Source: Closterium sp. Naga37s-1 (Eukaryota; Streptophyta; Zygnematophyceae; Desmidiales; Closteriaceae). From it: a stretch of 64,000 bases of DNA. Under the pieces are notes generated by a model. The model had not been told where the DNA came from and searched no databases. It saw only the letters and a program-made list of their open reading frames with translations. Positions within the stretch are counted from its first letter, which is position 1; the number at the start of each line of letters is the position of its first letter. Shown piece by piece: positions 41,736-53,272 of this stretch. The position numbers and the translations under genes were made by a program. The stretch covers positions 4,579,001 to 4,643,000 of the forward strand of contig CANJKZ010001109.1 in the NCBI GenBank assembly GCA_947471745.1, written 5' to 3'.

Positions 41736-43645
41736 CAGGGCCTCAGATTCGTTTTGGGAGACCCTGAGCACTCAGGGTCCTTTGGGGCTGTAACACTGAT
41801 CATCAGGGTTGTAAATGGAGAAACACTGATTTCTCAGGGTTAGAAAAAAAAAACCCTGACACATCAGCGTGAGTTTTAAAAAAACACTGGCGGTGAGAAT
41901 CCACAACAACTACCGGTATCACAAGTATAATAAGTTAAGAAAAGTTCAAATATGGTTCTAATGAGCTTCTAATCTAACTACGGGCACAGACCACTTGGCG
42001 CTCACACCGCACACACAATTCACATCACACACATGTCTTCATCTTCGTCACTACCACCACCATCGCTCATAGAACCGTGCCTGTGCACGGGGGTCTCTGT
42101 CCCCCACCCAGAGCCAGCACCACCAGCATCATCCTCGTCCACCTTCTCTTTCCCCTTAGCACTAGGTTGCTTCTTTGGTGCTGCCACTGTTGTGATGGGC
42201 TTGCGCTTCTTGTACGCCCTCCAGATCTTCACCACCTCCGCCCAGTCGGGCTCGTACGGCAGCAATGCCATGCACATGAGGTCCGACAGCCGCGCATCCC
42301 AGCCTGAGCTAGCATCTGCTTCTGGTGATTGATGGCCAACTGGTGCTTGTTCGTCGCGGCATGCCGCTTGAAGGCTTGGGTCTGAAGATCGGTTGCACCA
42401 TGCCCACTCTTGCCACACTTGCCACCGTCACCTGCAAAGTCGATGCACAATCTGCACTTGAACGCAGGCATGCCAGCAGTGTTTTTTATGAGGATGAGCC
42501 ATGGGTAGTCGGTCACGTCGACTTGAACGTTTCAAGGGCCTCTTCGTAAATCAGGGTGGTTAGTGACGGTTTTTTAGAGTTAGATGGCGTGGGCGTAACG
42601 TGGTTTACCGACTCGCCGGTATCAGCGAGAGGACGTCCAGGATCTGTAGGATCGGCCCAACGGAGCACGGCCTGCTTGTAACGAGGCGGAGGCTTCGACG
42701 ACGACGCACGAGATGGCAAGCGGACGCTCGGTCCGGCTGCTGACGGCACGGCCGGCTTAGCAGTATGCGCGGGCTGGGGACGATCGTCTCCGCGGCAGAG
42801 GCCAGACGCTTCACCAGTGTTTGCTACTGAGGCGACGGGACCTGGCTTCTCTTTTTCATGGGAGAGCGCGGAAACTAGAAAATCTAGTCCCGTTCCGGCC
42901 TCCAGCATCTCGGTGGCGGCGTAAAGTGCATCGTCGTCATCATCACCGCAGCTGTTCTCACCGGTGATCGCCATGGCGCGTTCACGTCACATTCCTGAAT
43001 CGGTGAGTAGTAACGAGAAACCCTGGGAGAGAGAGAGCCTGCCGAGCAGGCTTCAGGGAGACTGCAGAGATTGATGTTTCGGAAAGGGATGGAGTCTGGA
43101 GAGCTGGAATGGCAGAATCGCGAGACCCCCTGCGTGGGGTGCCTGAGCGGGCCGCCCCAGCACGCCCTGCCTTGGTGGAAAGAACAAGGCAGACCACTGG
43201 CCCACTGGGCCACTAGGCTTGGTTGTTTGTGCACATTAATGGAAAGTAATGACAAGTGTAGGTTATCCAACGTGACAACGGTACATTGCTTCAGCTGGGA
43301 CAGCCAATCTCTTTACGCCGTTTTGCCAACACAGCCCGAAATTAACCCGTTCAACTGTATCTGGGCGCGCCGCAGGGTGGCGTCGGTGCAGGGTGGGTTC
43401 ATGCATGATGACGGCGCACAAAGCTGCGAGAATCACGGAGTTTTCGGTTTCAGGGTCGTCTCCGATACAACACTGACTCGTCAGTGTCGACAAACTAGAA
43501 ACACTGGAAAATCAGGATTAGGAAAAGAAAAACACTGATTCATCAGGGTTGTAAAAACAAAAAGGCTGATTCATCAGGGTTACAATAAAAAACCGGGGTC
43601 AAACATCAGGAAATCAGGGTAAAATTCCTGGAATCTGAGGCCCTG
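41736..43645 (-). mobile_element. hAT-type DNA transposon 1 (non-autonomous)
   Basis: 1,910 bp with perfect 15-bp terminal inverted repeats CAGGGCCTCAGATTC / GAATCTGAGGCCCTG and a perfect 8-bp target duplication CATGGCAC (41728-41735, 43646-43653). The CAGGG...CCCTG ends and 8-bp duplication are diagnostic of hAT. Subterminal regions carry repeated ACACTGATTCATCAGGGTT-like motifs (41780-41890 and 43470-43610). The interior encodes a zinc-finger protein fragment but no hAT dimerisation domain or catalytic core. Confidence 0.93.
42020..42974 (-). pseudogene. Zinc-finger (BED/TTF-like) protein fragment inside hAT 1
   Basis: Two minus-strand ORFs in different frames meet at about 42515. The first, MAITGENSCGDDDD to LIYEEALETF (42974-42513), is acidic and low complexity. 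The second carries PWLILI...FKCRLCIDFAGDGGKCG followed by QAFKRHAATNKHQLA, a C-x2-C...H-x4-5-H arrangement like the BED/TTF fingers at the N-terminus of hAT transposases. The tail (AKGKEKVDEDDAGG) is acidic. No catalytic domain follows, so this is a remnant of a transposase or a captured host gene. The frame change may be an intron or a lesion. Confidence 0.55.
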
Positions 43646-43660
43646 CATGGCACCCCATAC

Positions 43661-44722
43661 CAGGGCTGACGATTCAAATATGGGTACCCTGTTTTCAATC
43701 CCCCAAAAAGAGATTTACCCTGAAGGCACATTTTCCGCAAAACGCCAAGCCTGAGCCTTCTTGCGATGTTCAGGGTTCACGAAATCGTAAGTCTGGACTG
43801 TCAGGGTTGGCGAATTGAAATCAGGGTTGATTTTTTTCTTCTTTCTAGTTTGGCGAGAAAAACAGTGACGTGTTTGACGCGAGAAATCTAGCTGGATTGG
43901 CGGATTGGCTGGAGGGAGTGCATGTGGCGTGGGAGGATCTCCTAGGGGCGCAGGGGCGAGAGCGAGGGGTGTGCAAAGGGGGAGGGAGCAAGTGAGGGGG
44001 GTGGGTGGGGGCTATTTTGTGACCGCGGGTCGTCCGCACAAAAGGGGGAGAAGGGGGGGAGGAAATGGGGGAACGGACTGCTCATGGGAGGGGTGTCGAG
44101 ACTCGACCTGGTTTTGGTGGGGGGAGACGTTTTTCAATATTAGTGTCTCATTTAGTTTCACAATTATTATAATTTACACATGTTTTTTTCTCAAAAGTTA
44201 ACGAAAAACAGCTGATGACTATAAATTATCAGTCACATGGCGATACGGTGTTTCACTACGGATGGTTTTTTTTTAATCTCCTGCCGAATCACTTTGCGAT
44301 CCGTCAGATCGCGATTTGTTTCTTGGTTTAAGTTTACAGCCAGCAGAAATCAGAAACTGAATTTTTAGTCATTCTAACAGAAACTTAGTGTACTGCGATA
44401 ACCTGGATAGCGCTCATGGAGTCCCTGAGATGGGTGCAAGCGTAATCATGATTACACACATGGGGGTTATCGAGACGAAGGTTGCTAGAAGCTTCGTCCC
44501 GATAACGTTGCATTCAGGGTCAACAAGACGCATACTCTGTATGGACAGGGTCCTTAAGAACACTACTCTGTGAGTGTATACAAAATTCCAGGGTTCGCTA
44601 AAGTACTACTCTGACAAGATCAGTGTTCATAAGACGATAAACCTGAAATTACAGGGACCAGAATGTGACAAGTCTGAAATCACCCTGAAATCAGGGTAAT
44701 TACCCTGATAAAATCAGCCCTG
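43661..44722. mobile_element. hAT-type DNA transposon 2 (MITE-like)
   Basis: 1,062 bp with inverted ends CAGGGCTGA / TCAGCCCTG and a perfect 8-bp target duplication CCCCATAC (43653-43660 and 44723-44730). No coding capacity is recognised. The subterminal parts contain CAGGGT and ACCCTG motifs like those of hAT 1, so the same transposase may serve both. Its left target duplication overlaps the last base of the right target duplication of hAT 1. Confidence 0.9.
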
Positions 44723-44730
44723 CCCCATAC

Positions 44731-45673
44731 AAGAAAGTGATGAATTTTACCGCACTTGAAGACCCTGATACCTGAAAGCAAAAACTATTCTATTTACACT
44801 GCTGCCGAAGCCACAGCAGCAGTTACCATGTTCCACGCACGCACATGCATTGCAGCTGCACGTAAAACTCAAAGCCAGCATGGCCTGAACATTCTAACCT
44901 CAACATCAACATCACCCCTAGAACCCCCTACCCCCATTACGGTACAACCTCCCCTCCCTGCCATGTCTACCCCACTCCCCACGCCCCTCTCTCCCCGCCT
45001 AGATAGCTTGCTCTTGCTGCATGTAGCGCCGAAATACGCCATCCAAGAAGTGGGGTCAGGATTGAAGAATGATCTGCCGAGGATGATCTGATCTGATCCT
45101 CTCTGTCTGGTGGCTGGTGTGAGTGCATGGTGAGTGCATGGTGTGAGTGTGTGTGTGTGTGGGCCCAACAGATCACTGGAGCAGAGGCAGAGGCGAGAAT
45201 AGATATACTAGTTGCACCTGGCATGCGGTCTGTTGCGGTTGGGGAGTTTGTGATTGGAAGCTTGCAGTGTGGTACGCGTGAGGTGTAGTAAGAGGCGGTA
45301 AGTGTGCTGGTGCGAGGGAGTGTGGTAGAATGTGGGGAAGTGTGCTGGTGCGTGAGAGGTGTGGTAAGCGGTGTGGTGGGTGTGAAGCTGGGTAAGGGTG
45401 GGTGCGATTGCTAATAGCTATGGGCTCAAGCGGACGGCCTGTGGGAATAAGATTCAACGGACGGTGCATTTGATGCCATGCCATCGGCAGCTTGGGGTTC
45501 AGAACTGCAGACGTGGAGGAGAAGGGATGGAAGAAGGTGAGAAAGCGAAAAAAATGTGAGAGAGGGTAGGGAAGAGAGGGGGGGAGGGAGGTTTAGGGAG
45601 AGCAGTTCGGGGCTAAGCGGGAGGGGATGGAAGGGAGAGAGCAGGAGCAATAGATTAATCAATGTACGATGAA

Positions 45674-45745
<72 letters not shown>

Positions 45746-45765
45746 GATGGTGGTCGAGACAGTTT
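44731..45765. other. Region downstream of the BBD gene
   Basis: No gene recognised. Short (GT)n at 45143-45160 and a pure (GA)n microsatellite at about 45676-45736, just before the BBD stop codon. Probably includes the BBD 3' UTR. Confidence 0.5.
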
Positions 45766-47130
45766 TTATGGTGGCAGGTGAATGATTGAATTCAACGAAA
45801 CGGATGATGTTGAGTTAATGATGTTGGGCCGTGGCACACGGGTCAGCAAGGAAGGGAGGGGAGGCAGGAGGCGGGAGGAGGGCTGAGAATCGGGTCGTAC
45901 TCTGTTGTGCAGCTGCCTGCGGTTGCGAATGCGCAGCAGCTGGAGCTGGTCCCTGAGGCGAGCTGTGGTGGTGGCACACGGAAAGAGGGAGTGCAGCAGG
46001 GAGGGCAGGGAGGGCGAGGAGCATGGGCCTGCTTTGGAGTCGACTCAAAAGCAGGGCAGGGAGGGCGAGGAGGATGGGCTTGAGAGCTCGGGAAGGGAGG
46101 CGGCAAGTGGCGGAAGGAGGAAAAACAAGTTCCAAGACTGGAAAGGAAGCAAGGCATTCCCAAAACTCCGTTGCGACCCATGTGGAGATACAAATAACAA
46201 GCCCATCCCGAATAACAATCCCATCCCACACCAGGAATCGTTTTCCCTTCACATCCAACCACATTCCATCCCACCCCATTCCATGTGTCCCCTGCTCATT
46301 TCCCCACCCCATCCTCCCTCCCTATCCCCCCGTCCCCATCCCAGGCAGTGCACCAGCATCAGCATATCTCTCCTCATTCGCAGCGGCATGCATGTCCGTC
46401 ATCAGCCATCTCCTTTGTTATCACGTCGCCTGCCTTCCCACCCCATCCCATTCCACCAAATCACAACCCATCCCACCCCTCCCCAGCTCACCCCACCCCA
46501 CCCCACCCCATCCCATCCAATTCCCTGCCATCTCCCCCCTCCCACCCCACGCAGCGCACCAGCATCGGCGTATCTCTCCTCGTTGGCAGCAGCATGCATG
46601 GCCGTCATCAGCGCCATCTCCTCCGCGATCACGTCCCCTGCTGCCCCCGGCGCCCTGCTGTCAGTCACCATGACGCAGTTAGGGATGCATGCACGCACGC
46701 AGACGCATGCAAACAGGTGGGCATTTGCGGGCGCATGCACCCATGCATGAAGAGGGGGAAACATAGCAAGAAGAACGATTGTTTGAAAGAAAGATCCGAT
46801 CTTTACCAGAGGTAGGGAAAGACAATATGCATGAGAGAGTGGGTGACAGTGAGAGGAGGAGAGAGGGAGGAAGAGATGTGGGGGCGAGGAGAGGGAAGGG
46901 GGACTTTCAGGCGAGAAAAATGCATGTGTGTTTCTATCAGTCTGCGTGCATGCATGTGTATACATCCGACCCACCTTTCCATGCTACTCCGCTCGCCCAC
47001 ATGCCCACTCTGCAGAAACGGCTGCTGCTGATGCTGGTGTTGCTGCTGCTGCTGCTGCTGGTGCAACGCATCAAAGAAGTCTTGCTGGTGGTGCTGGTGG
47101 TTGTGCTGCTGCTGTTGCTGCTGATGCTGC

Positions 47131-47162
<32 letters not shown>

Positions 47163-50100
47163 GTGATGCGGAAAACCCAGCTGTTGCGCAAACCCCCCAA
47201 ACTCACGCTTCCCCCTTCCGCCCGCGCCTTCCCTCCCCAATTCCCTCCCGCCCTCCGCTCCCCCTTCCACTCCCCCCTCCGCGCCCCCCTCCGCGCCCCC
47301 CTCCGCGCCCGCGGGGACCACCCTAACGGCGTCACTGAGGACGATGGCGCGGCTGACGAGTATGGGCACCTGCGCGCGCACCGCCAGATTGATGGCGTCT
47401 GACGGCCGCGCGTCCACGCTCGCGACGCACGTTGGGGAGTCGGGCTGCGGGAGCGCGCGCGGGGGAGGGCGCGCGGGAGGGGAGGGGGGAGATGGGAGAG
47501 GGAACGGGAGAGGGGAGGCGGGAGGGGGATGCACGAAGCGAGAACGTCAGTGCGCGCAGGGGGAGTAGCGATTGGGGAGTGGAGGGGACGAGGAAGGCAG
47601 GAGGGGGAGGGGGGAGGGGAGGCGGAAGGGGGCAGAGGGGAGGGGAACAGGAGGGCAAAGGCAATGACGGGACAGTGGGATTCGAAGGGCGAAGGCACGG
47701 TTGGAGTGAACAAGACGAGTGGCGGGTGAAGCGAAGAACGGCCAAGAAGCGGGGTCCGGAGAATGGAAAGAACAGAGAGGGCGGAGGAACGAAAAGGAGG
47801 AGGGACGGAAGGGACGAGGGACGAGGGACGAGGGACGAGGGACGAGGGACGAGGGACGAGGGACGAGCGGCGAGAGAGGAGAGGGGAGGAAGTGGGCGGG
47901 CGGGCGAACGGGCGGGCACTTACAGCGGCAAGGTAGACGCGCGCGTAGTACGTGTCCATTACGCGCTGCGTTATCTTCACCGCGCGCACCTGCCGCGCGC
48001 GCGCGCGGGGGGGGGGGGGGGGGGAGACGGACAGGCCGGGGGTAAAGGTGGGGGAAGAAGGTGGGGAGACGGAAAGAGGGAGCAAGAGGCAGGATGAGCA
48101 CGTATTCAGGAGGAACGAGGACAGGGGGAAGGTGAGAAAGAGCAGAGCGAGAGGAGAGTTGTCCTGTGGGGAACATGAGCAGAAGAAAGCGGGCACGAAG
48201 AGAGGCAATAACAAGAAAGGCGGCCTTGAACCAATTACCGCGTGCAATCTCCCTCCATTACCTCCCAATACCTCACATTACCTCCCAATACCTCCCACCA
48301 CCTCTCGTCACCTCCCGCGACCTCCCCGTCCGTACCTCGTATCGCAGCGCTTGCACCATCTCCGTCATCACGTCGTAGTGGTTGGGGCGCGCCTGCACCC
48401 ACGTGGCGCGCGGGGAAGGAAAAGGCGGGGGGAGGTACGGGGAAGACGGGGGAGAAAGGAGGGGAAAAGGGGGGAAAGAGGAAAAAAAAGGGAGATGGGG
48501 GAAAGCAGGGGAAGCGAGAGAGTGAGGCAGCGGGGAAGACGAGCGGGAAGGGGAGCGGAGAGAGGCCTGGATATATTTGAGACGTCTCAAGAATCGGCCT
48601 CCGAAAGACATCAATGGGAGCGCAATGCAATGGGAGGCGAGTGTGGTTGAGTGTGGTTGAGATGAGACGAGGGAGGAGACGGCGCAGAAAGAGAGGGAAT
48701 CCTTTGAGCGGAGCTGAAGCGAATAGCAGGTGACTGGCAAGGCTAGACTAGCGCATTTGAAAATGAAGAGGATATAAATGCGACAGGCGGGAAAGCGCAT
48801 GGCGGAAAGGAGGGCATGGCAGAAGGGAGGGCATGGCGGAAGCGAGAGCATGGCGGCAAGGGAGGGCATGGCGGCAAGGGAGGGCATGTCGCGCGGCGGT
48901 GCACACTCACGGCGTGTTCGCGGCGAAACGCCTTCATGAGAAGCCCGATGGCCAGCTCGCCTGCACGCACACGAGCGCGCGCACGGACGGGCACGCACGG
49001 GCGCACGAACACGTTGCGCGGGGCAGGGGCCGAGGGCGGTGGGGGAAGGGAAGGGGCCGCGGAGAAAGGGGAGCAGGCGGAGAGGATGTCAGTACGAGCG
49101 GAGAGGAGCGAAACGGAATGCACGTGGCGAAGCGCGTGGTGATGCGCATAAACGACTCGAGGAGCGATAATCGTTTGGCGGAAGGGGAGGAAGGGTGGAG
49201 GTGGGAAGGATGGGAGAGAGAGCGGAAGGGAAACGGAAGGACAGGGGTCTGGAGCGAGGGGTAGCGGAAAACGAAACGAGCGAGGGGCGGGAGCGGAAAG
49301 GAGGAGGGGAAAGGAGCAGGATGGGAAAGGGGCGTGAGGGGAGGAACTGACCAACAACGATGGGCAGCACGAGGTCGGGCGCGTTGGCAATCTTGAGGAA
49401 GATGGCGGGCGTAGCGTGCGGGTACAGCAGGCGGCCCGCGGTCGCGTGCACGTGGCGCACCTCGAGCTCCGTGCCGTCGCTCATCGCCATGCGCAGCGAC
49501 TCCGCGCACGGCACCATGCGCACTGCGCACGCCGCACACCGCACGACGCCGTCAATGCATCGCCGCCGCCGCCGCCGCCGACACCACGACGAATGAGGAG
49601 ATTGGGCCACAAGGAGACGAGGAGGTGAGGAGAAGGGACGAGGGGCGAGGAGCGGGGTGGAGGAGGCGGAAGGAGGGGGAAGGAGGAACGGGGGGAGGGT
49701 GGCGTGAGTTGGAGGGGAGCGGGGAGCGAGTCGCGTGAATGTGGTGATGCGCGAGGAGCGCGTCGTGCGCGAGGCGCGCGCAGCGTGGCGGCGGGATGAG
49801 ACAGTTAAATTCAGAGAACAAGAAAGAAGCCGAGGGGAGCGGGGGAAAGGGGAGAGGTTGGAGAGGGGAGGGAAGGGGGGGAAGTGGTGAGACGGGGGGA
49901 AGGGGGAGGAGAGGGGGAACTGGGAGGACGAGAGTGTCTATGCATCTTCACCTGCATCCAGCACGTGCGCCTCCACGTAGTCATCTTCGTCCTGGGGCGG
50001 CTCGGCTGGTCCGAACCCGTATGGCGGCTGACTCATGCACACGTGGCGCGGCGCGCACTTCACAGCCTTCAGCAGCCCAGAGCTTCCGCGGAGCGATATC

Positions 50101-50321
50101 CGGTCCGAGGCGCGGAGAGAAGGCCGAATCGCGCCGGCTGTTCCGGTAGCCGTTACGGACTGGCGGGACTCGGCGCAAAGTGGGAATGTTAGGACAGCAG
50201 TGGGTTGTTGATGGGAAACGTTTCGTAGCCCGAAGCCGCCATTTCTGCGATTCCCGGTAGATGCCGTGCCGTGAGACGCGGCTATCGCTGCCGTTGAATG
50301 CGGGGAAGCTATGGACGCCAT
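45766..50321 (-). CDS. Bifunctional nuclease, BBD family (DUF151 + UVR)
   Basis: Eight exons on the minus strand: 50321-49952, 49522-49352, 48960-48911, 48392-48336, 47999-47934, 47444-46975, 46657-46551 and 45962-45766. All introns are GT-AG, phases agree, and the total is 495 residues. The ATG at 50321 (MASIASPHSTAAIAAS) gives a transit-peptide-like N-terminus. EDDYVEAHVLDA opens the conserved part. The DUF151 nuclease domain follows (~125-285): LLYPHATPAIFLKIANA, LLMKAF, ARPNHYDVMTEMVQALRYE, VKITQRVMDTYYARVYLA and the signature VDARPSDAINLAVRAQVPI. A linker of five EGG repeats and a Gln/His tract (~325-365) is much longer than in land plants. A UVR-like segment ends the protein (EERYADAGAL...RDQLQLLRIRNRRQL). 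Plant BBD proteins have RNase and DNase activity and act in defence and ABA responses; activity here is inferred. Confidence 0.88.
46031..46052. repeat. Seam palindrome in the last BBD intron
   Basis: GCTTTGGAGTCGACTCAAAAGC. The segment GGGCAGGGAGGGCGAGGAG(C/G)ATGGGC lies on both sides (46004 and 46054). Confidence 0.88.
46344..46434 (-). pseudogene. Decayed duplicate of the BBD UVR exon
   Basis: ~85% identical to exon 46657-46551 (AATGAGGAGAGATATGCTGATGCTGG), but a small deletion breaks the frame (ATGGCTGATGACGG) and the donor GT is lost (CTGCCTGGG). It lies in the intron downstream of the working exon. Confidence 0.8.
47030..47165. repeat. CTG/CAG triplet tract coding the BBD Gln/His linker
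   Basis: Plus strand (CTG)n with GTT, GTG and GAT interruptions; the minus strand codes for poly-Gln/His inside the sixth exon. Confidence 0.85.
47814..47870. repeat. GGACGAG heptamer repeat in a BBD intron
   Basis: About eight tandem copies of GGGACGA / GGACGAG in the intron between the fifth and sixth coding exons. Confidence 0.8.
48576..48591. repeat. Seam-type palindrome without a visible duplication
   Basis: TTTGAGACGTCTCAAG in a BBD intron (same core as at 41166). I do not see a clear direct repeat around it. Confidence 0.7.
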
Positions 50322-52590
50322 GGAAGGACACGTCAAAGAAACAGCAGCGATACGTAAAACCAACGTGTTGAACTTGGAATTGCTAAGAGGGCTAAAATGT
50401 GTCCTTTGCACACTAGAAGAACAACACTTTGGTGTGGTGGGCGTATAAGGGGATGGAGGGACACGCTTTGAGAGAAGAGCAGAGCAGAGCAGGGTGGATG
50501 GGATGGGATGACAGGTAGGCCAGGAGCTGGGTCTTAGCTGTGTTCACCCAGCGTACCCTTGATCAGGGAAGTTTCGAGAAAATTGTCTACAAAAAAGGAA
50601 TCCCAGAATTTGGTTTCTTAAATCGGTGCTCGGTCCCGGTCCGTGTTTAATCCAGTTTGTCCACAAAGCCCTCTCCAGATAAAGCGGAAGTCCAAAGTGA
50701 GGGTTTCAGGGAGGAAAAGGTCACTTAATTAATCGTTTTGTACACCACATGGAGGAAATCCTCTAGTATTAGGGAGTTTCGGCTAATTAAGACAAAATCC
50801 AAACCAGTCATAGGTTTGCCACCGACCGAAATCGCTGAGTTCTGTTCAAAGAGACATCAGGGTTGAAAGCGAGCCTTTTCACCTGCCGCGAAGTCCGTAT
50901 TCACCTGTGTGTACTAAAAAAGCAGGCACATATTCCTGACAGGGTGGTTTTCAACTGAAATATCACCCACTAGTGTATGTTCCGCGCATGATCGATGTGA
51001 GGCCGAGATGGGTGTGTTGTGAGGTGCTGTGTCGTCTGGACGGGTGGTGAGGGGCAAAGATCGGCTCTGCAAGGTGGTGGCTTCCATTCAAGTAACTAGC
51101 TCCTACCTACAGCAACGCGCGCAGTGCTCCCGTTGAGGGCGGAGCGGGATGATGGCGGAGATCCAATGTTGCGCAAACATCAGTTCCTTTCTTCCCATGA
51201 GTCGATCCGACGTTCGGTCAGCTCCCAGCTTTTGGGAAAGTGGAAGTTGAAAGCTCGCAAAACAGAGACGTGCGTCGCAATTCTGAGTGTTAGAAAGCTT
51301 GAAAGCAACAAAAGGCCAAAAAACAAAGCGGACAGTGCTTGTTAAAACCAGGGTGCACATTCAATTGGATTTCTGTCAAAGGTTAACCTTTGACCTCGGG
51401 GTTACTCAGTGATTTAGGAATATCTGGGGGGAGTGTTCGCTTCAGCAGGTGAACATTTGAACCCTCGAGATTTGGCAAATGTAAACCGAAGTCATCGAAT
51501 GTGCTTCCGCCAATTCGTTTCCCCCCTCCCCATACCTATTCCGCTCCCACCGAAATTGTTTCCCCTTCCCCCACAATATCGTCTCACCCCCTTTCCCCTT
51601 TCCGCCAACCCAGTTGCCCTCCCCTTGATCCCCAATTTCTAGATCCAAGTGTTATCAATTTCTCCCCTGCCAAGCCTCATCTCTCACGGACGAAAAGCCC
51701 CATGCTCGCCCATTCTCAACTATTTATTCGCTACTCGTCAACCAATCAGCAGTTCCCGCAAACATGCCGCCCAAAATTTAGCCTGGAGTCGCGTTGAATG
51801 TGTACCCTGGCTTTAAAGCCGTGGCCCAACTATCAGCTTCAACTTCGAAGTATTATAGCTTGGAACTTGGTTGTCCCAGGCAGTTCTGTGGCGAGAAGTT
51901 TGTCTTTTCCGAGATTCCATTTTTTTCATCCAATAAGGGTCTCGTTACGCACACTCCATGTTTGTCCTGCTACTGTTCCTAAGAAGTTGCACCCCGCCTT
52001 TAAAGCGACGGGCAACTTTTGGCAGTGTTGGGTTCAGAAGTTTTTTATTTGAACCAGGCTTGCCAGCGCGAAAGTGCTGGATGGCGAAAACCAGGATTTC
52101 GTGCGAACACTTTCCATCCGCAGTAACAGTTCGCCAGGGTTCTGGGTTTTGGGTGGCAAATGTGCACCGTCGCTTTAAGACGCCTACCCTGTCGGAGGGT
52201 TATTAGCATAAAAGACACCTTTGAAAGAACCGCCACGTCATCCTATCCCGTCTCCCGTCTAGTTGGAAACAGATTGAGCAAGCAAAGATCGTGACGTGTC
52301 GGCAGTGTCGGATCTTTCTATGTTATCCTCTCCTGGTTCCCATCCAGCTCAGCTGCATATGCTGCGCAGCGCTACTACTGGTGGATGCAAACACGGGCCA
52401 CAATTGTGACCCAAGATCCTCGCGGCATTGCGCGTGCGAGCATTGGGGTATGCCCAGTAAGGTTGCGCGACAGTATTCCCCAAGCCCTCCCCGTACGCGC
52501 CCTTGCATCAATGTCAGATTATTATTATTATTTGTAAGGAATTTTCTCGATATTCCTTAGCACACCCTGCAACACCGCGTACAGCAGCAG
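50322..52590. other. BBD upstream region to Gypsy element
   Basis: No gene recognised. Includes the BBD promoter. A Gypsy 5' LTR is not visible, and the Gypsy gag appears truncated at its 5' end. Confidence 0.45.
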
Positions 52591-53213
52591 CCGTTGTCCG
52601 CCCGTTACTGCTAACGGGGCTTCGCCGACTTCGCGCGCACTGTTTCACCAAACCTCGCACTGCTGGCCTGGCCGTGTCGGCCTACGCTTCGTGGGACGCG
52701 TGGTGCGCAGGTCTGCGCGCTCGTTTCGAGCCAATCGCGGCTTCGATCGCGGCGCGACAGAAGCTCCGCACTTGGCGCCAACTCGGTTCCGTCCAAGATT
52801 ACACGAGCGGATTTCTGGCGCTATGCGAGCAGGTGGGATATATGCACGAGAGCGAGCGCATCGACCGCTACATCGGCGGCCTGAAGCAGGACATCGCTCA
52901 GGAAATCCAGCTTCGCGGCGTCACCGATTTTCAAGAAATTCTCGCTATGGCGGAGAAACTTGATTTCTTCCGCCGACCGAGACCGGGGTCCTACGGAAGC
53001 AGTCATTGGGGACATCGGCATCGTGGGACGAACGAGGGAGCCACGATACGTGCTGTCGCCGCAAATGTCGCTGCCGCACCGTTCAAAGGGCGCTGCTTTG
53101 CGTGCAATCGGCCGGGACATCGCAAGAGCGAATGCCCAGAAAACGCTAAGGGAAAGGGGGAAGTTGAGCAGCAGAAACAGACCAAGCAGCAGGGAAACGC
53201 TGGGAGTCAGTAG
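52591..53213 (+). pseudogene. Ty3/Gypsy gag fragment
   Basis: Plus strand, open to 53213 but without a convincing ATG, so N-terminally truncated. Retrotransposon gag core: WDAWCAGLRARFEPIAA, then LRTWRQLGSVQDYTSGFLAL and ERIDRYIGGLKQDIAQEIQL. It ends with a CCHC zinc knuckle, CFACNRPGHRKSEC, and a Lys/Gln-rich tail. The protease follows in another frame 60 bp on. Confidence 0.85.
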
Positions 53214-53272
53214 CAGACGGGCCCTCTACTGACAGGTCACGCCGCTCGCCCGACCCAACCGACCCTCACCGA

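Noticed and set aside
47030..47165. Plus-strand poly-Leu/poly-Ala ORFs over the CTG tract
   Set aside because: The minus-strand BBD reading frame explains the tract; the plus-strand frames are shadows.
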